Assembly: GCA_965368585.1 (NCBI GenBank)
Contig: CBDUNM010000134.1
Span: 1 to 14,273, forward strand
Length of the DNA stretch: 14,273 nt
Source of the DNA: JARRQB01 sp965368585
GTDB lineage: Bacteria > Pseudomonadota > Gammaproteobacteria > Chromatiales > Chromatiaceae
Reading direction: 5' to 3'
The position numbers were made by a program, and so were the translations under genes. This document shows, in pieces, positions 1 to 7,624 of this stretch. How positions within the stretch are numbered: position 1 is the first letter of the stretch; every line of letters starts with the position of its first letter. The notes beneath the pieces were generated by a model that saw nothing but the letters and a program-made list of their open reading frames with translations, had not been told where the DNA came from and made no database searches.

Positions 1-395
1 TCGGCATGCGCCGACTCGCCATCGCCGGCCTGATTTCGCTGGTGATGCTCAACGTGACACACCTGGCCGTGGCCTGGCATGGCGGCGAGGCATTGTGGGG
101 ATTCCTGCTGATACAGATGGGCAGCATGGCGATGTTCGGTTTTCTCGGCGCGAACCTGAACACCCTGGCCATCGATCCCCTCGGTCATATCGCCGGTACC
201 GCGTCGTCGGCGATCGGCGTGTTCTCGACCATTCTCGGGGCCCTGCTTGGCTTCGTGGTGGGCCAGTCGTTCGACGGTACCGTCGTGCCTTTGACCCTGG
301 CGTACGTCGTGCTCGGTTCGTCTGCATTGGGGGTCGTGTTGATCGCAGAACGGGGCGGGGCAATGCCGCTGTCGAGCCCGGCCGCGGGTTGCTGA
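1..395 (+). CDS. Bcr/CflA-type multidrug efflux permease (MFS), C-terminal part
   Basis: The last ~130 residues of a major facilitator superfamily drug:H+ antiporter; the gene starts left of the window and the reading frame is open at base 1, so the Met at base 6 is internal. Hydrophobic segments lie near residues 7-25 and 30-50 of the visible part, and two more near 70-87 and 95-113. The stretch PLGHIAGTASSAIG followed by GQSFDGTVVPL matches the Bcr/CflA family signature around the last membrane helices. The protein would pump drugs out across the inner membrane. It ends normally with TGA at 393-395 and a short non-conserved tail. No clear intrinsic terminator follows. It lies outside the repeat-bounded blocks and may be native chromosome flanking the island. 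Family assignment is firm; substrate is unknown. Confidence 0.85.
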   Translation, partial: GMRRLAIAGLISLVMLNVTHLAVAWHGGEALWGFLLIQMGSMAMFGFLGANLNTLAIDPLGHIAGTASSAIGVFSTILGALLGFVVGQSFDGTVVPLTLAYVVLGSSALGVVLIAERGGAMPLSSPAAGC

Positions 396-507
396 TCCTC
401 ATTCTACGAGACCCTAGAGCCTATCCCCCCTGGCATCGACCCCGAAGTCATTCTGCAAGCGTCTTGAATTGAAGATTTTCAGATTTCGATGAATTCGGGA
501 AGCGCTG

Positions 508-542
508 GGGGGTAGTTTCAGCCCTGCTCATTTCATACCCCC
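508..542. repeat. Inverted GGGGGTA-N21-TACCCCC site, copy A
   Basis: GGGGGTA at 508-514 and its exact complement TACCCCC at 536-542 are separated by 21 bp. The same arrangement with the same 21-bp spacer recurs at 11118-11152. The TACCCCC half is also one of the two motifs in each of the four long direct repeats. It may bind the same protein as those motifs, plausibly a tyrosine integrase or its excisionase; that is inference. Confidence 0.55.
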
Positions 543-674
543 ATCCGGTGTTGCGGAACCACGTTCCCTGGCGAGTGGGGCAGTGTGGCCACTAGAGGCT
601 ACGATGAACACGGAAAAGCAGGGCAGCGCTAGGGGTGGCGGATAAGGCGACGATTTCAAGCGGTTGAAGCGGTG

Positions 675-705
675 GAGTGTGATTCCAGGACGCGGAATCA
701 CACTC
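675..705. repeat. Perfect inverted repeat, 12-bp arms and 7-bp loop
   Basis: GAGTGTGATTCC (675-686) and GGAATCACACTC (694-705) are exact reverse complements around a 7-bp loop. There is no T-run on either side, so it is not a typical intrinsic terminator. The right arm GGAATCACACTC occurs unchanged at 7067-7078, a matching distance before repeat copy 2, with a decayed left arm GAGCGAATTTCC at 7048-7059. It therefore seems part of the sequence that accompanies the attachment-like repeats. Confidence 0.65.
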
Positions 706-773
706 GGCGGTTATCAGATTGATGTTATGCTTTAGAAAAGCATTGTAACTCCATTAAAAATAGAGAAATTATT

Positions 774-858
774 GGCCAAAGCGGCGACAACCACATTGGC
801 TTTCAATCAACGGCTTAAAATGCCAGAAACCGAAAATGCCCCCATAGATACCCCCAAA
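774..858 (+). repeat. Attachment-site-like direct repeat, copy 1
   Basis: First of four direct copies. The core GCGGCGAC lies at 781-788; the outer part of the core (GGCCAAA) has diverged from the GGTGGAG of copies 3 and 4. After a shared middle (AATCAACGGCTTAAAA) come TGCCCCC at 837 and TACCCCC at 849, 12 bp apart. Core-to-motif spacing is 56 bp against 57 in the other copies. Similarity to copy 4 continues to about 917 (AAATTGA-TCGG-TGAT, then GATTT-CT-GCTC-TC-GGCG), so the full shared unit between these two is about 145 bp. Interpretation as the far end of an integrated element is inference. Confidence 0.75.
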
Positions 859-972
859 TTGACTCGGTTGATTAACTACCTGAAATAAAACCGATTTTCT
901 CGCTCATCCGGCGCTCGCCAGCCGTCGAATCGCTCCAGCGCATCGGTGTTACCGATCGGGGCGCGGTCAAGA

Positions 973-1215
973 CTACTTCATCCAGGCCCGAATATCGGGG
1001 ATATCCCGCCTCAATTGATCGGGGTCGAGCGCCTGACCATCCATCCCCAACGCATATGTTCCATCCGGGCTCGACACGATGACCGCGAACGGTTCTATGG
1101 TCCCGGAAAGATGAATACCGAAGGTTGTTTTGCCGGGGCGAAAACCTATCGACTCCACCGCGATAAGCGTAACGTTTGAGTCTTTGTATATCTCTCTGGA
1201 CCGCAACTTCATCAT
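973..1215 (-). CDS. Small hypothetical protein downstream of DUF2953 gene
   Basis: An 80-residue soluble-looking protein that I do not recognise. It begins ATGATG directly after the TGA of the DUF2953-like gene (stop at 1216-1218), so the two are very probably translated from one message by termination-reinitiation; either Met could be the start. No signal peptide or membrane segment is visible. The C-terminal part is rich in Asp and Arg and ends DIPDIRAWMK. The order gerW-like, DUF2953-like, this gene, all on the minus strand with almost no gaps, suggests it belongs to the same function. No distant function can be assigned from the sequence alone. Confidence 0.6.
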   Translation of the reverse strand: MMKLRSREIYKDSNVTLIAVESIGFRPGKTTFGIHLSGTIEPFAVIVSSPDGTYALGMDGQALDPDQLRRDIPDIRAWMK

Positions 1216-1806
1216 TCACGGCACGTCCGTACGCATCTGTTTGATGACCCGCCAAAGTGGCGGTGACAGCATAAAAGCGGCAGCGAGATAGATGATCTGT
1301 AGAGGAATGATCCGTATGCTGCCGTTGCCAACGAGTTCCAGGGTCTCATCGATGAATTCGGGTTCAATTTTTACCGATACGTCCTGAACACTGCCAAGCA
1401 TTCCCGAGACAGGCCCAAGAACGGCCCACAGCTGTCCCGTGTCGGCCGGGTCGCCGAGACCGATACGGAGTCGCATCTTCACGTCTTCCTTATGCACCGC
1501 GTGCCATACGCCACCGACGAGGCGAGTGATCCGGCGACGAAAATCTTTCTGGCGAAGCGCGCTCAAGATTTTCGGTTTCGTGTAGCTTGACCGCCATGAA
1601 CGGCGGGTTCGTCGATCGGGTTTTTCGCTCTTCGACGCAACGTTTTTCAATTTGGCCGGCAGGATGCGTTTGCGAACCAGGCCGAATGCCCACGTCAGTT
1701 CGGCGTCATTGCGAAAGACCTCCTGCCAAGACACCTGAAAGGTCAATGTGAGCGGTATCGCCAACAGGGCGACCAGCACCGCTAGGAATAACACTACACC
1801 GGTCAT
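1216..1806 (-). CDS. DUF2953-like membrane protein (YtfI-type)
   Basis: 196 residues. There is a strong hydrophobic segment at about 3-24, a basic linker at 43-95 rich in Arg and Lys, then a region at 108-150 (KMRLRIGLGDPADTGQLWAV) that fits the DUF2953 pattern, and a second hydrophobic stretch at about 166-188. In Bacillus the DUF2953 protein YtfI is encoded next to the sporulation protein YtfJ/GerW, and here the same pair occurs in the same order, which supports both calls. The ATG at 1804-1806 lies 18 bp after the upstream stop with no clear ribosome-binding site, so translation may be coupled to the upstream gene. The role in a Gram-negative host is unknown; a membrane-associated envelope function is a guess. 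Confidence 0.7.
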   Translation of the reverse strand: MTGVVLFLAVLVALLAIPLTLTFQVSWQEVFRNDAELTWAFGLVRKRILPAKLKNVASKSEKPDRRTRRSWRSSYTKPKILSALRQKDFRRRITRLVGGVWHAVHKEDVKMRLRIGLGDPADTGQLWAVLGPVSGMLGSVQDVSVKIEPEFIDETLELVGNGSIRIIPLQIIYLAAAFMLSPPLWRVIKQMRTDVP

Positions 1807-1824
1807 GGCGGATTCGCAGGTCGG

Positions 1825-2181
1825 CTATTCCGGCGATTTGCTGCTTTTTGCAGTAGCCGCCTTGCCGGCGATCTCCGCGACCTTCTCCAGTACGGATGCA
1901 GTGCCGGACTTGATCGGCTCAACCCGCACACCATCTTTGTTGATGATGATCAAGGCCACCGGCTTTACGCCGCCGCCGCCAGCCGTGCCGCCACCTCGGC
2001 CGCTGCCTTTTTCTGGCTCGGACCCCTGACCTCCTCCGACGCCAAACCCAAAGCCAACGCTGACGAGCGGGATCAGGGTATTGCCTTCGACGGTGATGGG
2101 TTCACCAATGATTGTCTTCGTGTTGAGTATACGTTCGATTTCGCCAACGGCCTTATCGAACAGGTTCTCGACGTTTTCCAT
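1825..2181 (-). CDS. GerW-family (YtfJ-like) protein
   Basis: 118 residues. The N-terminal 1-30 reads as a helix followed by IIGEPI and VEGNTLIPLVSVGFGFGVGGG, the hallmark of the GerW/YtfJ family. A Gly-rich low-complexity loop spans about 45-72. Then VKPVALIIINKDGVRVEPI (72-90) forms the conserved C-terminal strand pair. I chose the ATG at 2179-2181 because GGGAGGT sits just upstream (minus strand, 2186-2192); an earlier in-frame start at 2238 would add 19 residues lacking family features. In spore formers GerW is needed for germination, but homologues in non-sporulating bacteria have no settled function. It is first gene of a three-gene minus-strand operon divergent from the ABC exporter operon. 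Confidence 0.85.
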   Translation of the reverse strand: MENVENLFDKAVGEIERILNTKTIIGEPITVEGNTLIPLVSVGFGFGVGGGQGSEPEKGSGRGGGTAGGGGVKPVALIIINKDGVRVEPIKSGTASVLEKVAEIAGKAATAKSSKSPE

Positions 2182-2573
2182 TGCTACCTCCCAATAACGA
2201 TCAAACCACTGCATGCGATGTTGAATGTTGCTGTACAACAGTAGTCGAAACGTATCAGGAGGTCACTCTATAACGCTTTCTTGATGGACGTCCCCCGTGT
2301 CACAGGTGCGGCGTTGATTCCTCTACTGACCGACGTAAGCCCGGTACATGCCGAGACTCAGTGCGCCAAGGCCCAATAGAGCATCAGTGTTCGCTCGGTA
2401 GGTCGGTATCAGAGTATGTCGCCAAGTGATCAGGTTGATCGATCATAAGCGCGAACCATCATGAATTTTGGCCATAAAATCGACTCAGGACCGCAAGAGC
2501 GGCAAGATATCGTTTTCTCAGCTGTAATTAGCATGACGCACGAAGGCGGCCACCACCGGACGAATGCGCAGAT
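2182..2573. other. Divergent intergenic region between gerW-like operon and ABC operon
   Basis: It must carry the promoters of both divergent operons, but I see no convincing -35/-10 pair for either. Two neighbouring palindromes, TGATCA (2427-2432) and TGATCGATCA (2436-2445), could be regulator sites. On the minus strand around 2395-2323 a short frame reads as a hydrophobic tail (LLGLGALSLGMYRAYVGQ then stop), which could be debris of a lost membrane-protein gene; it has no supported start. Confidence 0.4.
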
Positions 2574-3332
2574 ATGATCCGCAACAACGACAAAGCATCC
2601 GGTCCAGTGCCGGCCTCTGCGACCGGCAGGGGGGTTGTATTTCATGCCGAGGGGCTGACCAAGGTCTACCAGATGGGCGAGGTGCAGGTGCATGCCCTGC
2701 GCGGGGTAGACCTCGATCTGTACGACGGTGAACTGGTGGTGTTACTCGGCGCCTCCGGCAGCGGCAAATCCACCCTGCTGAACATCCTTGGCGGGCTGGA
2801 TTCGGCCACCGGTGGCACGGTTTATTACCTGGACCACAATCTGGTGCAGGCCACCGAACGGGAACTGACCCGATACCGCCGCCACCATGTCGGCTTTGTG
2901 TTCCAGTTCTATAACCTGATCCCCAGTCTCACCGCGTTGGAAAATGTCGCCGTGGTGACCGAGATCGCCGAAAATCCGATGCAGCCGGAAGACGGGCTGG
3001 CGCTGGTGGGTCTGAGCGAACGCGTCAATCATTTTCCGGCGCAGCTCTCCGGTGGCGAACAGCAGCGCGTCGCCATCGCCCGTGCCATCGCCAAGAACCC
3101 CGACGTGTTGCTATGCGACGAGCCCACTGGTGCACTGGATTCCAAGACCGGTATCGTGGTGCTGGAAGCGCTGCAACGCGTCAACCAGGAACTGGGCACC
3201 ACCACGGCAGTGATCACGCACAACGCCAGTATTGCGCAAATGGCGGATCGGGTGATTCATCTGGCCGACGGGCGCATCAGCGAAGTGTATGTGAACGAGA
3301 CCAAAGTCGCGCCACGCGAGCTGAGCTGGTAG
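2574..3332 (+). CDS. ABC transporter ATP-binding protein (MacB/LolD-type)
   Basis: 252 residues with every ABC ATPase motif: Walker A GASGSGKST (59-67), Q-loop Gln at 111 in FVFQFYNLIP, signature LSGGEQQR (158-165), Walker B VLLCDEP (178-184) and the switch His at 216. The FQFYNLIPSLTALENV stretch is typical of the MacB/LolD/FtsE branch, which powers FtsX-type permeases. The ATG at 2574 has no obvious Shine-Dalgarno; the first ~20 residues are poorly conserved, so a slightly later start is possible. It is first of three plus-strand genes: 6 bp separate its stop from the permease start. It hydrolyses ATP in the cytoplasm to drive the two downstream envelope components. Substrate unknown. Confidence 0.93.
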   Translation: MIRNNDKASGPVPASATGRGVVFHAEGLTKVYQMGEVQVHALRGVDLDLYDGELVVLLGASGSGKSTLLNILGGLDSATGGTVYYLDHNLVQATERELTRYRRHHVGFVFQFYNLIPSLTALENVAVVTEIAENPMQPEDGLALVGLSERVNHFPAQLSGGEQQRVAIARAIAKNPDVLLCDEPTGALDSKTGIVVLEALQRVNQELGTTTAVITHNASIAQMADRVIHLADGRISEVYVNETKVAPRELSW

Positions 3333-3338
3333 GCAGGT

Positions 3339-5702
3339 ATGCTGGCGATCGATAAAAAACTCTGGCGCGAACTGTGGGGCATGCGGTTGCAGGCGCTGGC
3401 GATTGCGATGGTGATCGTCAGCGGCGTTTCCATCTTCATCATGTCCCTGAGTACCCTCGACTCGTTGTTTGAAACCCGCCGAACCTATTACAGCGAGCAG
3501 CATTTTGCCGAGGCGTTCGCCTCACTCAAGCGCGCCCCGGTGTCCCTGGTGAAGCGCATCGAGGAACTCGCCGGTGTCGACAAGGTTGAGACCCGCGTAG
3601 TGGCCTATGTGAATCTCGACGTGACGGGTTTTGCCGATCCGGTCAGCGGCCATTTGATCTCACTGCCGGATAGCAGCCGTGGGTTGTTGAACCAGATCTA
3701 TCTGCGTGAAGGGCGCTTGTTTGAACCGGGACGTGATAACGAAGTGCTGGTGGTGGAGGAGTTTGCCAAGGCGCATCGGCTGCAACCGGGCGACACGCTG
3801 CGTGCGACCATCAATGGCCGGCGCAAGACGCTGACCATTGTCGGCATCGCCTTGTCGCCGGAATACATCTACCAGATCGCCCCGGGGGCAATGTTCCCGG
3901 ATCACAAGCGCTACGGCGTGTTCTGGATGTCGCGCAAGCCGCTCGCCACCGCCTACGACATGGATGGCGCGTTTAACGATGTCAACATGACGATCACACC
4001 GGGCACGCATGTCGAGACCCTGTTGGATCGACTCGACAACCTGTTGAAACCCTATGGCGGCATCGGTGCCTACGCGCGCAAGGATCAACTCTCCAACCGT
4101 TTTTTGTCGGAAGAGCTCAAACAGCAGCAAACCATTGCCACAGTCTTTCCGGTGATCTTCTTCGGCGTGGCCGCCTTCCTGTTAAATGTCGTGTTGAGCC
4201 GGCTCATCAGCCTGGAGCGCGAACAGATCGCGGCGCTGAAAGCGTTTGGTTACAGCGATTGGGCCGTGGGGCTGCACTATGCGAAGCTGGTGTTGATGAT
4301 CGTCGCCCTCGGCATTGTCATTGGTACCATTGTGGGGGTCTATCTCGGCAAGGGCATGAGCAATATCTACATGCACCTGTATAGCCTCCCTTACATGACC
4401 TATGTCCTTAAACCACAGGTGGTGCTGGCGGCGGCGTTCATCAGTATCGCGGTTGCCCTGCTGGGCGCGATGTATGCGGTGCGCAAAGCGGCCAGACTAC
4501 CGCCGGCCCAGGCGATGCGACCGGAACCACCGGCCATTTATCACGCCACCCTGGTGGAACGCCTCGGCCTGCAGCGCTGGTTTTCCCAGCCGACCCGCAT
4601 GATCCTGCGCCATATCGAACGCCGCCTCTTCAAGTCGCTGTTGACCATGCTCGGGATCGCCATGGCCTGCGCCATCATCATGGTGAGCGGTTTTCAGGAA
4701 GGCGCCATCGATTACATGGTTGAGGTTCAGTACGGTATGAGCCAGCGCGAGGATCTCATGGTTATTTATACCGATCCCAGCTCGCAGCGCTCGCTTTATT
4801 CCTTGCGGAGTCTGCAGGGGGTGGAACAGGTTGAAGGTTTCCGCACCGTGCCGGCCAAGCTGCAGTTCCGGCATCGCAGTTACCGCACCGCGGTCAACGG
4901 CATCGAGCCGGACGGCCAACTGATGCGCCTGCTGGATACCGAACTGCAACCGATCCATGTGCCCGGCGAAGGCGTAGTGCTGACCGACTACCTCGCCGAG
5001 ATCCTGCAGATCCAACCCGGCGATCTGTTAACCATCGAGGTGCTGGAAGGCAATCGTCCCATCGTGCAGGTGCCGGTGATCGGCACCGCGAAGCAATACC
5101 TTGGGGTGAATGCGTACATGCAGCGCGGGGCGTTGAACCGGCTGCTGAAAGAAGGCCACGCGCTCACCGGTGCGTTGCTGACGGTGGATGAGCGTTACCA
5201 GCGCGAGGTGTATGCCGAGCTCAAGGAGATGCCGCGCATCGCCGGGGTGGTGGAGCACGACGCGGCCATCCAGGCCTTTTACGATACGCTGGCGGAGACG
5301 ATCCTTTTCTTTACCCTTATCACCACCATTCTCGGTGCCACTATTTCGTTCGGCGTGGTGTACAACAGCATGCGCATCGCCCTGTCGGAGCGCAATCGCG
5401 AACTGGCCAGCCTGCGCGTGCTCGGCTTCGAACGCGACGAGGTTGCGTATATCCTACTGGGGGAGTTCGCGTTGCTGACCCTGGCGGCGATCCCCATCGG
5501 CCTGCTGATCGGTTACGGCCTCTGTGCCTACCTGGCATCCCAGTTCGGCACCGATCTGTATCGCGTGCCGCTGGTGCTGGGCATCCGGGTGTATGCCCTT
5601 GCTGCGTTGGTGGTGATCGTGTCGGCCGTCGTTTCCGGCGGGATGATCCGGCGTAACCTGGCACATCTCGATATGGTGGCAGTACTGAAGACCAAGGAGT
5701 AA
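3339..5702 (+). CDS. ABC exporter permease with two FtsX domains
   Basis: 787 residues, about twice a MacB- or LolC-length permease. The layout is helix ~18-38, a large periplasmic domain ~45-260, helices ~266-288, ~315-337 and ~361-380, a cytoplasmic linker with the FtsX-type stretch KAARLPPAQAMRPEPP (~383-398), helix ~432-452, a second periplasmic domain ~455-650, then helices ~654-676, ~708-732 and ~749-770. This makes two FtsX-type halves fused in one chain, so a single copy could form the whole membrane part. SLEREQIAALKAFGYSDWAV (~291-310) and RELASLRVLGFERDEV (~687-702) are matching coupling segments of the two halves. With the ATPase before it and the adaptor after it, it should be the inner-membrane part of a tripartite exporter. 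Confidence 0.9.
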   Translation: MLAIDKKLWRELWGMRLQALAIAMVIVSGVSIFIMSLSTLDSLFETRRTYYSEQHFAEAFASLKRAPVSLVKRIEELAGVDKVETRVVAYVNLDVTGFADPVSGHLISLPDSSRGLLNQIYLREGRLFEPGRDNEVLVVEEFAKAHRLQPGDTLRATINGRRKTLTIVGIALSPEYIYQIAPGAMFPDHKRYGVFWMSRKPLATAYDMDGAFNDVNMTITPGTHVETLLDRLDNLLKPYGGIGAYARKDQLSNRFLSEELKQQQTIATVFPVIFFGVAAFLLNVVLSRLISLEREQIAALKAFGYSDWAVGLHYAKLVLMIVALGIVIGTIVGVYLGKGMSNIYMHLYSLPYMTYVLKPQVVLAAAFISIAVALLGAMYAVRKAARLPPAQAMRPEPPAIYHATLVERLGLQRWFSQPTRMILRHIERRLFKSLLTMLGIAMACAIIMVSGFQEGAIDYMVEVQYGMSQREDLMVIYTDPSSQRSLYSLRSLQGVEQVEGFRTVPAKLQFRHRSYRTAVNGIEPDGQLMRLLDTELQPIHVPGEGVVLTDYLAEILQIQPGDLLTIEVLEGNRPIVQVPVIGTAKQYLGVNAYMQRGALNRLLKEGHALTGALLTVDERYQREVYAELKEMPRIAGVVEHDAAIQAFYDTLAETILFFTLITTILGATISFGVVYNSMRIALSERNRELASLRVLGFERDEVAYILLGEFALLTLAAIPIGLLIGYGLCAYLASQFGTDLYRVPLVLGIRVYALAALVVIVSAVVSGGMIRRNLAHLDMVAVLKTKE
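5695..5700 (+). promoter_or_regulatory. Shine-Dalgarno AAGGAG of the adaptor gene
   Basis: AAGGAG overlaps the last codons of the permease gene and lies 5 bases before the ATG at 5706, fixing that start and indicating a translationally linked operon. Confidence 0.75.
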
Positions 5703-5705
5703 GCC

Positions 5706-6905
5706 ATGCGTCTCCCGCTGACAAGACATCCCGGCATCCTTGCCATCAGTCTACTGGTGATCGGCCTGTTGGTATGGGGTTTCTGGCCCCGGCCGGTGCT
5801 GGTGGAACTGGCCGAGGCCCAACGCGCGTCCATGACCGTGACCATCGAGGAGGAAGGCCGGACGCGGGTAATTGACCGCTTCATCATATCTGCGCCGGTG
5901 GACGGGGTGGCCTGCCGGGTGCAACTGGATGTGGGCGACACGGTACAGGCGGGCCAGACCCTGCTAAGCATTTCGCCGCTGGAATCGCGGGTGCTGGATC
6001 CGCGTAGCCGGGCCGAGGCCGAGGCGCGCGTGGCGGCGGCCAGATCGGCGCTCGAACTGGCGCGACGACAGGCCGATGCCGCCGGGGCCAGCGCCAATTT
6101 CCAGCGCAACGAGATCAAACGCCTCGAACCGCTGGCGGAGCAGGGGGTGATCTCCAATGCCGCGTTCGACAAGGCGCAGCTGGATCTGCTCACCGCCGAA
6201 GCCTCCCTGCGTAGCGCCAACCACGCGGTGGAAGTCGCCAAGTACGATCAACAGGCGGCCGAGACGGCGCTCAAGTATTCCGCCGGTACCGTGACCGGCG
6301 ACCCCGCAACCCGCGTGCCGGTGAAGTCCCCGATTACCGGCAAGATCCTGCAAATGCCGCACGAATGCGAAGGCCCGGTGACCACCGGGCAGGAGCTGCT
6401 GGTGGTGGGTGACCCCTCATCGCTGGAAGTGGTGGTGGATCTGTTGTCGGCCGATGCGGTCAGGGTCAAACCGGGGATGAAAGTCGATTTCGACCGCTGG
6501 GGCGGAGACGGACTTCTGCAAGGCCAGGTGCGCACCATCGAACCCTTCGGCTTCACCAAGATCAGCGCGCTGGGGGTCGAGGAACAGCGGGTCAACGTGA
6601 TCGCCGATTTCGTTTCGCCCAAGGAAGACTGGGAGCGCCTGGGCGATGGTTACCGGGTGGAAGCACGCTTTGTGATCTGGGAACACGAGGATGTGTTGCA
6701 GGTGCCGGCCAGCAGTCTGTTCCGAATAAATGACGGCTGGGCGTTGTTCCTGGTGGAGCACGGTCGGGCGCGTCAGCGGGTGGTGAAGATAGGGCAACGC
6801 ACCGGTTTGGTTGCGCAGATCCTGGAAGGGGTGAAGGAGGGGAGCAAGGTCGTGAATCATCCGAGTGATGAGGTTGCCGACGGAGTGAGGATTACGGAAA
6901 GGTAA
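5706..6905 (+). CDS. HlyD/MacA-type periplasmic adaptor protein
   Basis: 399 residues. An N-terminal membrane anchor spans ~9-27 (ILAISLLVIGLLVWGFW), then the first half of a lipoyl-like domain (SAPVDGVACRVQLDVGDTV, ~62-80), a coiled-coil hairpin rich in Ala, Glu and Arg (~97-190), the second lipoyl half (VPVKSPITGKILQMP, ~204-218, with TTGQELLVVGDP) and a beta-barrel region at ~237-345. This is the membrane-fusion-protein plan; it would link the FtsX permease to an outer-membrane channel such as TolC, which is not encoded here. It starts 3 bp after the permease stop. No clear terminator follows; a TGCAGTAG/CTACTGCA dyad lies about 100 bp downstream. Confidence 0.92.
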   Translation: MRLPLTRHPGILAISLLVIGLLVWGFWPRPVLVELAEAQRASMTVTIEEEGRTRVIDRFIISAPVDGVACRVQLDVGDTVQAGQTLLSISPLESRVLDPRSRAEAEARVAAARSALELARRQADAAGASANFQRNEIKRLEPLAEQGVISNAAFDKAQLDLLTAEASLRSANHAVEVAKYDQQAAETALKYSAGTVTGDPATRVPVKSPITGKILQMPHECEGPVTTGQELLVVGDPSSLEVVVDLLSADAVRVKPGMKVDFDRWGGDGLLQGQVRTIEPFGFTKISALGVEEQRVNVIADFVSPKEDWERLGDGYRVEARFVIWEHEDVLQVPASSLFRINDGWALFLVEHGRARQRVVKIGQRTGLVAQILEGVKEGSKVVNHPSDEVADGVRITER

Positions 6906-7004
6906 TCCGCACGTGCCCCTGGATGCGGTACAGGAATGTATGAACGCCCGAACGGGACATGCAGGCTAGAGGGACTGGTGCGATTCTCAGGAGTCTGACT
7001 ATAT

Positions 7005-7026
7005 TGCAGTAGTTGCGACTACTGCA
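7005..7026. repeat. 8-bp-arm inverted repeat downstream of the ABC operon
   Basis: TGCAGTAG (7005-7012) and CTACTGCA (7019-7026) are perfect complements with a 6-bp loop. The sequence after it (TTTCAATC) is only weakly T-rich, so it may be a poor terminator for the exporter operon or an unrelated dyad. Confidence 0.35.
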
Positions 7027-7144
7027 TTTCAATCACTTGAACCCGCGGAGCGAATTTCCTGATAGAGGAATCACACTCGACGATTTAATAACTAATTCAA
7101 TGTATGAAGAATAATAGTCAAGACATTGAAATAAAATAATAAAT

Positions 7145-7230
7145 GGCGGAGGCGGCGACAAGCACGCTGCCTTATAAATCATCAGGTTGAGGTGATAAAT
7201 GTCGAAACTGCCCCCGAATATACCCCCGCG
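7145..7230 (+). repeat. Attachment-site-like direct repeat, copy 2
   Basis: Second copy: GGCGGAGGCGGCGACA with the core GCGGCGAC at 7152-7159, TGCCCCC at 7209 and TACCCCC at 7221. The 57-bp and 12-bp spacings are identical to copies 3 and 4, although the sequence between has drifted most in this copy. The AT-rich stretch to its left (7081-7144) contains a TCAATGT/ACATTGA hairpin (7097-7129), in the position of the hairpin left of copy 1. Just after the repeat, CTGTTAGGGAAT resembles CTGTTAGGAAT after copy 3. Confidence 0.75.
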
Positions 7231-7387
7231 CAGGTCTGTTAGGGAATGAGAGGATCTGGCGCCGGTATGCGTGAATCGCCCGAAAGCCTTCTGAACCCCC
7301 CAAGGCACCCAATACTGAGCGTGATGTTTTGGTGCATTGGTGTCAATATGCTAGGCTCAAGCATGTGAAATTAGAAGACGCCTTGGC

Positions 7388-7624
7388 ATGAGCCGTTTGA
7401 CGATTACTCTCGATGACGACCTGCACCGTGCCCTAAAAGAGACGGCGGCGCGACAAGGGCGTTCCATTGCCGCAATCATCGAGGAGAGCCTGCGCCTGCG
7501 CGGCATACAGGATCAAGCAAGTGCCCGTGCGTTGGTCGCACAGGCGCGCAAGCGCGCGCAGCTCGATCCGGCCTCGGCGTTAGAGTTGGCCGTCGAGGAG
7601 ACACGCGCCGCCCGCAAGCGATGA
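7388..7624 (+). CDS. Ribbon-helix-helix (CopG-type) antitoxin
   Basis: 78 residues. The first 40 (LTITLDDDLHRALKETAARQ then GRSIAAIIEESLRLRG) form the beta strand plus two helices of a ribbon-helix-helix DNA-binding domain. The charged, Ala-rich C-terminal half would be the segment that wraps and blocks the toxin. Its TGA overlaps the ATG of the PIN-domain gene by 4 bases (ATGA), the usual toxin-antitoxin coupling. Such antitoxins repress their own operon; a short ATGCT/AGCAT dyad around 7350-7366 upstream could be an operator but is weak. No strong Shine-Dalgarno is seen before 7388. The pair is the only cargo between repeat copies 2 and 3. Confidence 0.85.
   Translation: MSRLTITLDDDLHRALKETAARQGRSIAAIIEESLRLRGIQDQASARALVAQARKRAQLDPASALELAVEETRAARKR

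Larger units (their letters stand above)
396..773. other. Gene-free stretch between the efflux gene and repeat copy 1
   Basis: No convincing coding frame or RNA gene is visible on either strand. It holds an inverted GGGGGTA/TACCCCC pair (508-542), a perfect 12-bp-arm inverted repeat (675-705) and a small ATGCTTT/AAAGCAT hairpin (727-743). The right end from about 720 becomes AT-rich up to repeat copy 1, as is also seen left of copy 2. If the island-accretion reading is right, this may be native sequence downstream of the integration target. Confidence 0.6.

Noticed and set aside
49..402. Minus-strand Arg/Pro-rich frame opposite the efflux permease.
   Set aside because: A shadow of the membrane protein codons; no coding evidence.
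5528..6241. Long open minus-strand frame opposite the adaptor and permease genes.
   Set aside because: It is antisense to two well-supported genes, is rich in Ser/Arg/Ala as GC-rich shadow frames are, and shows no family feature.
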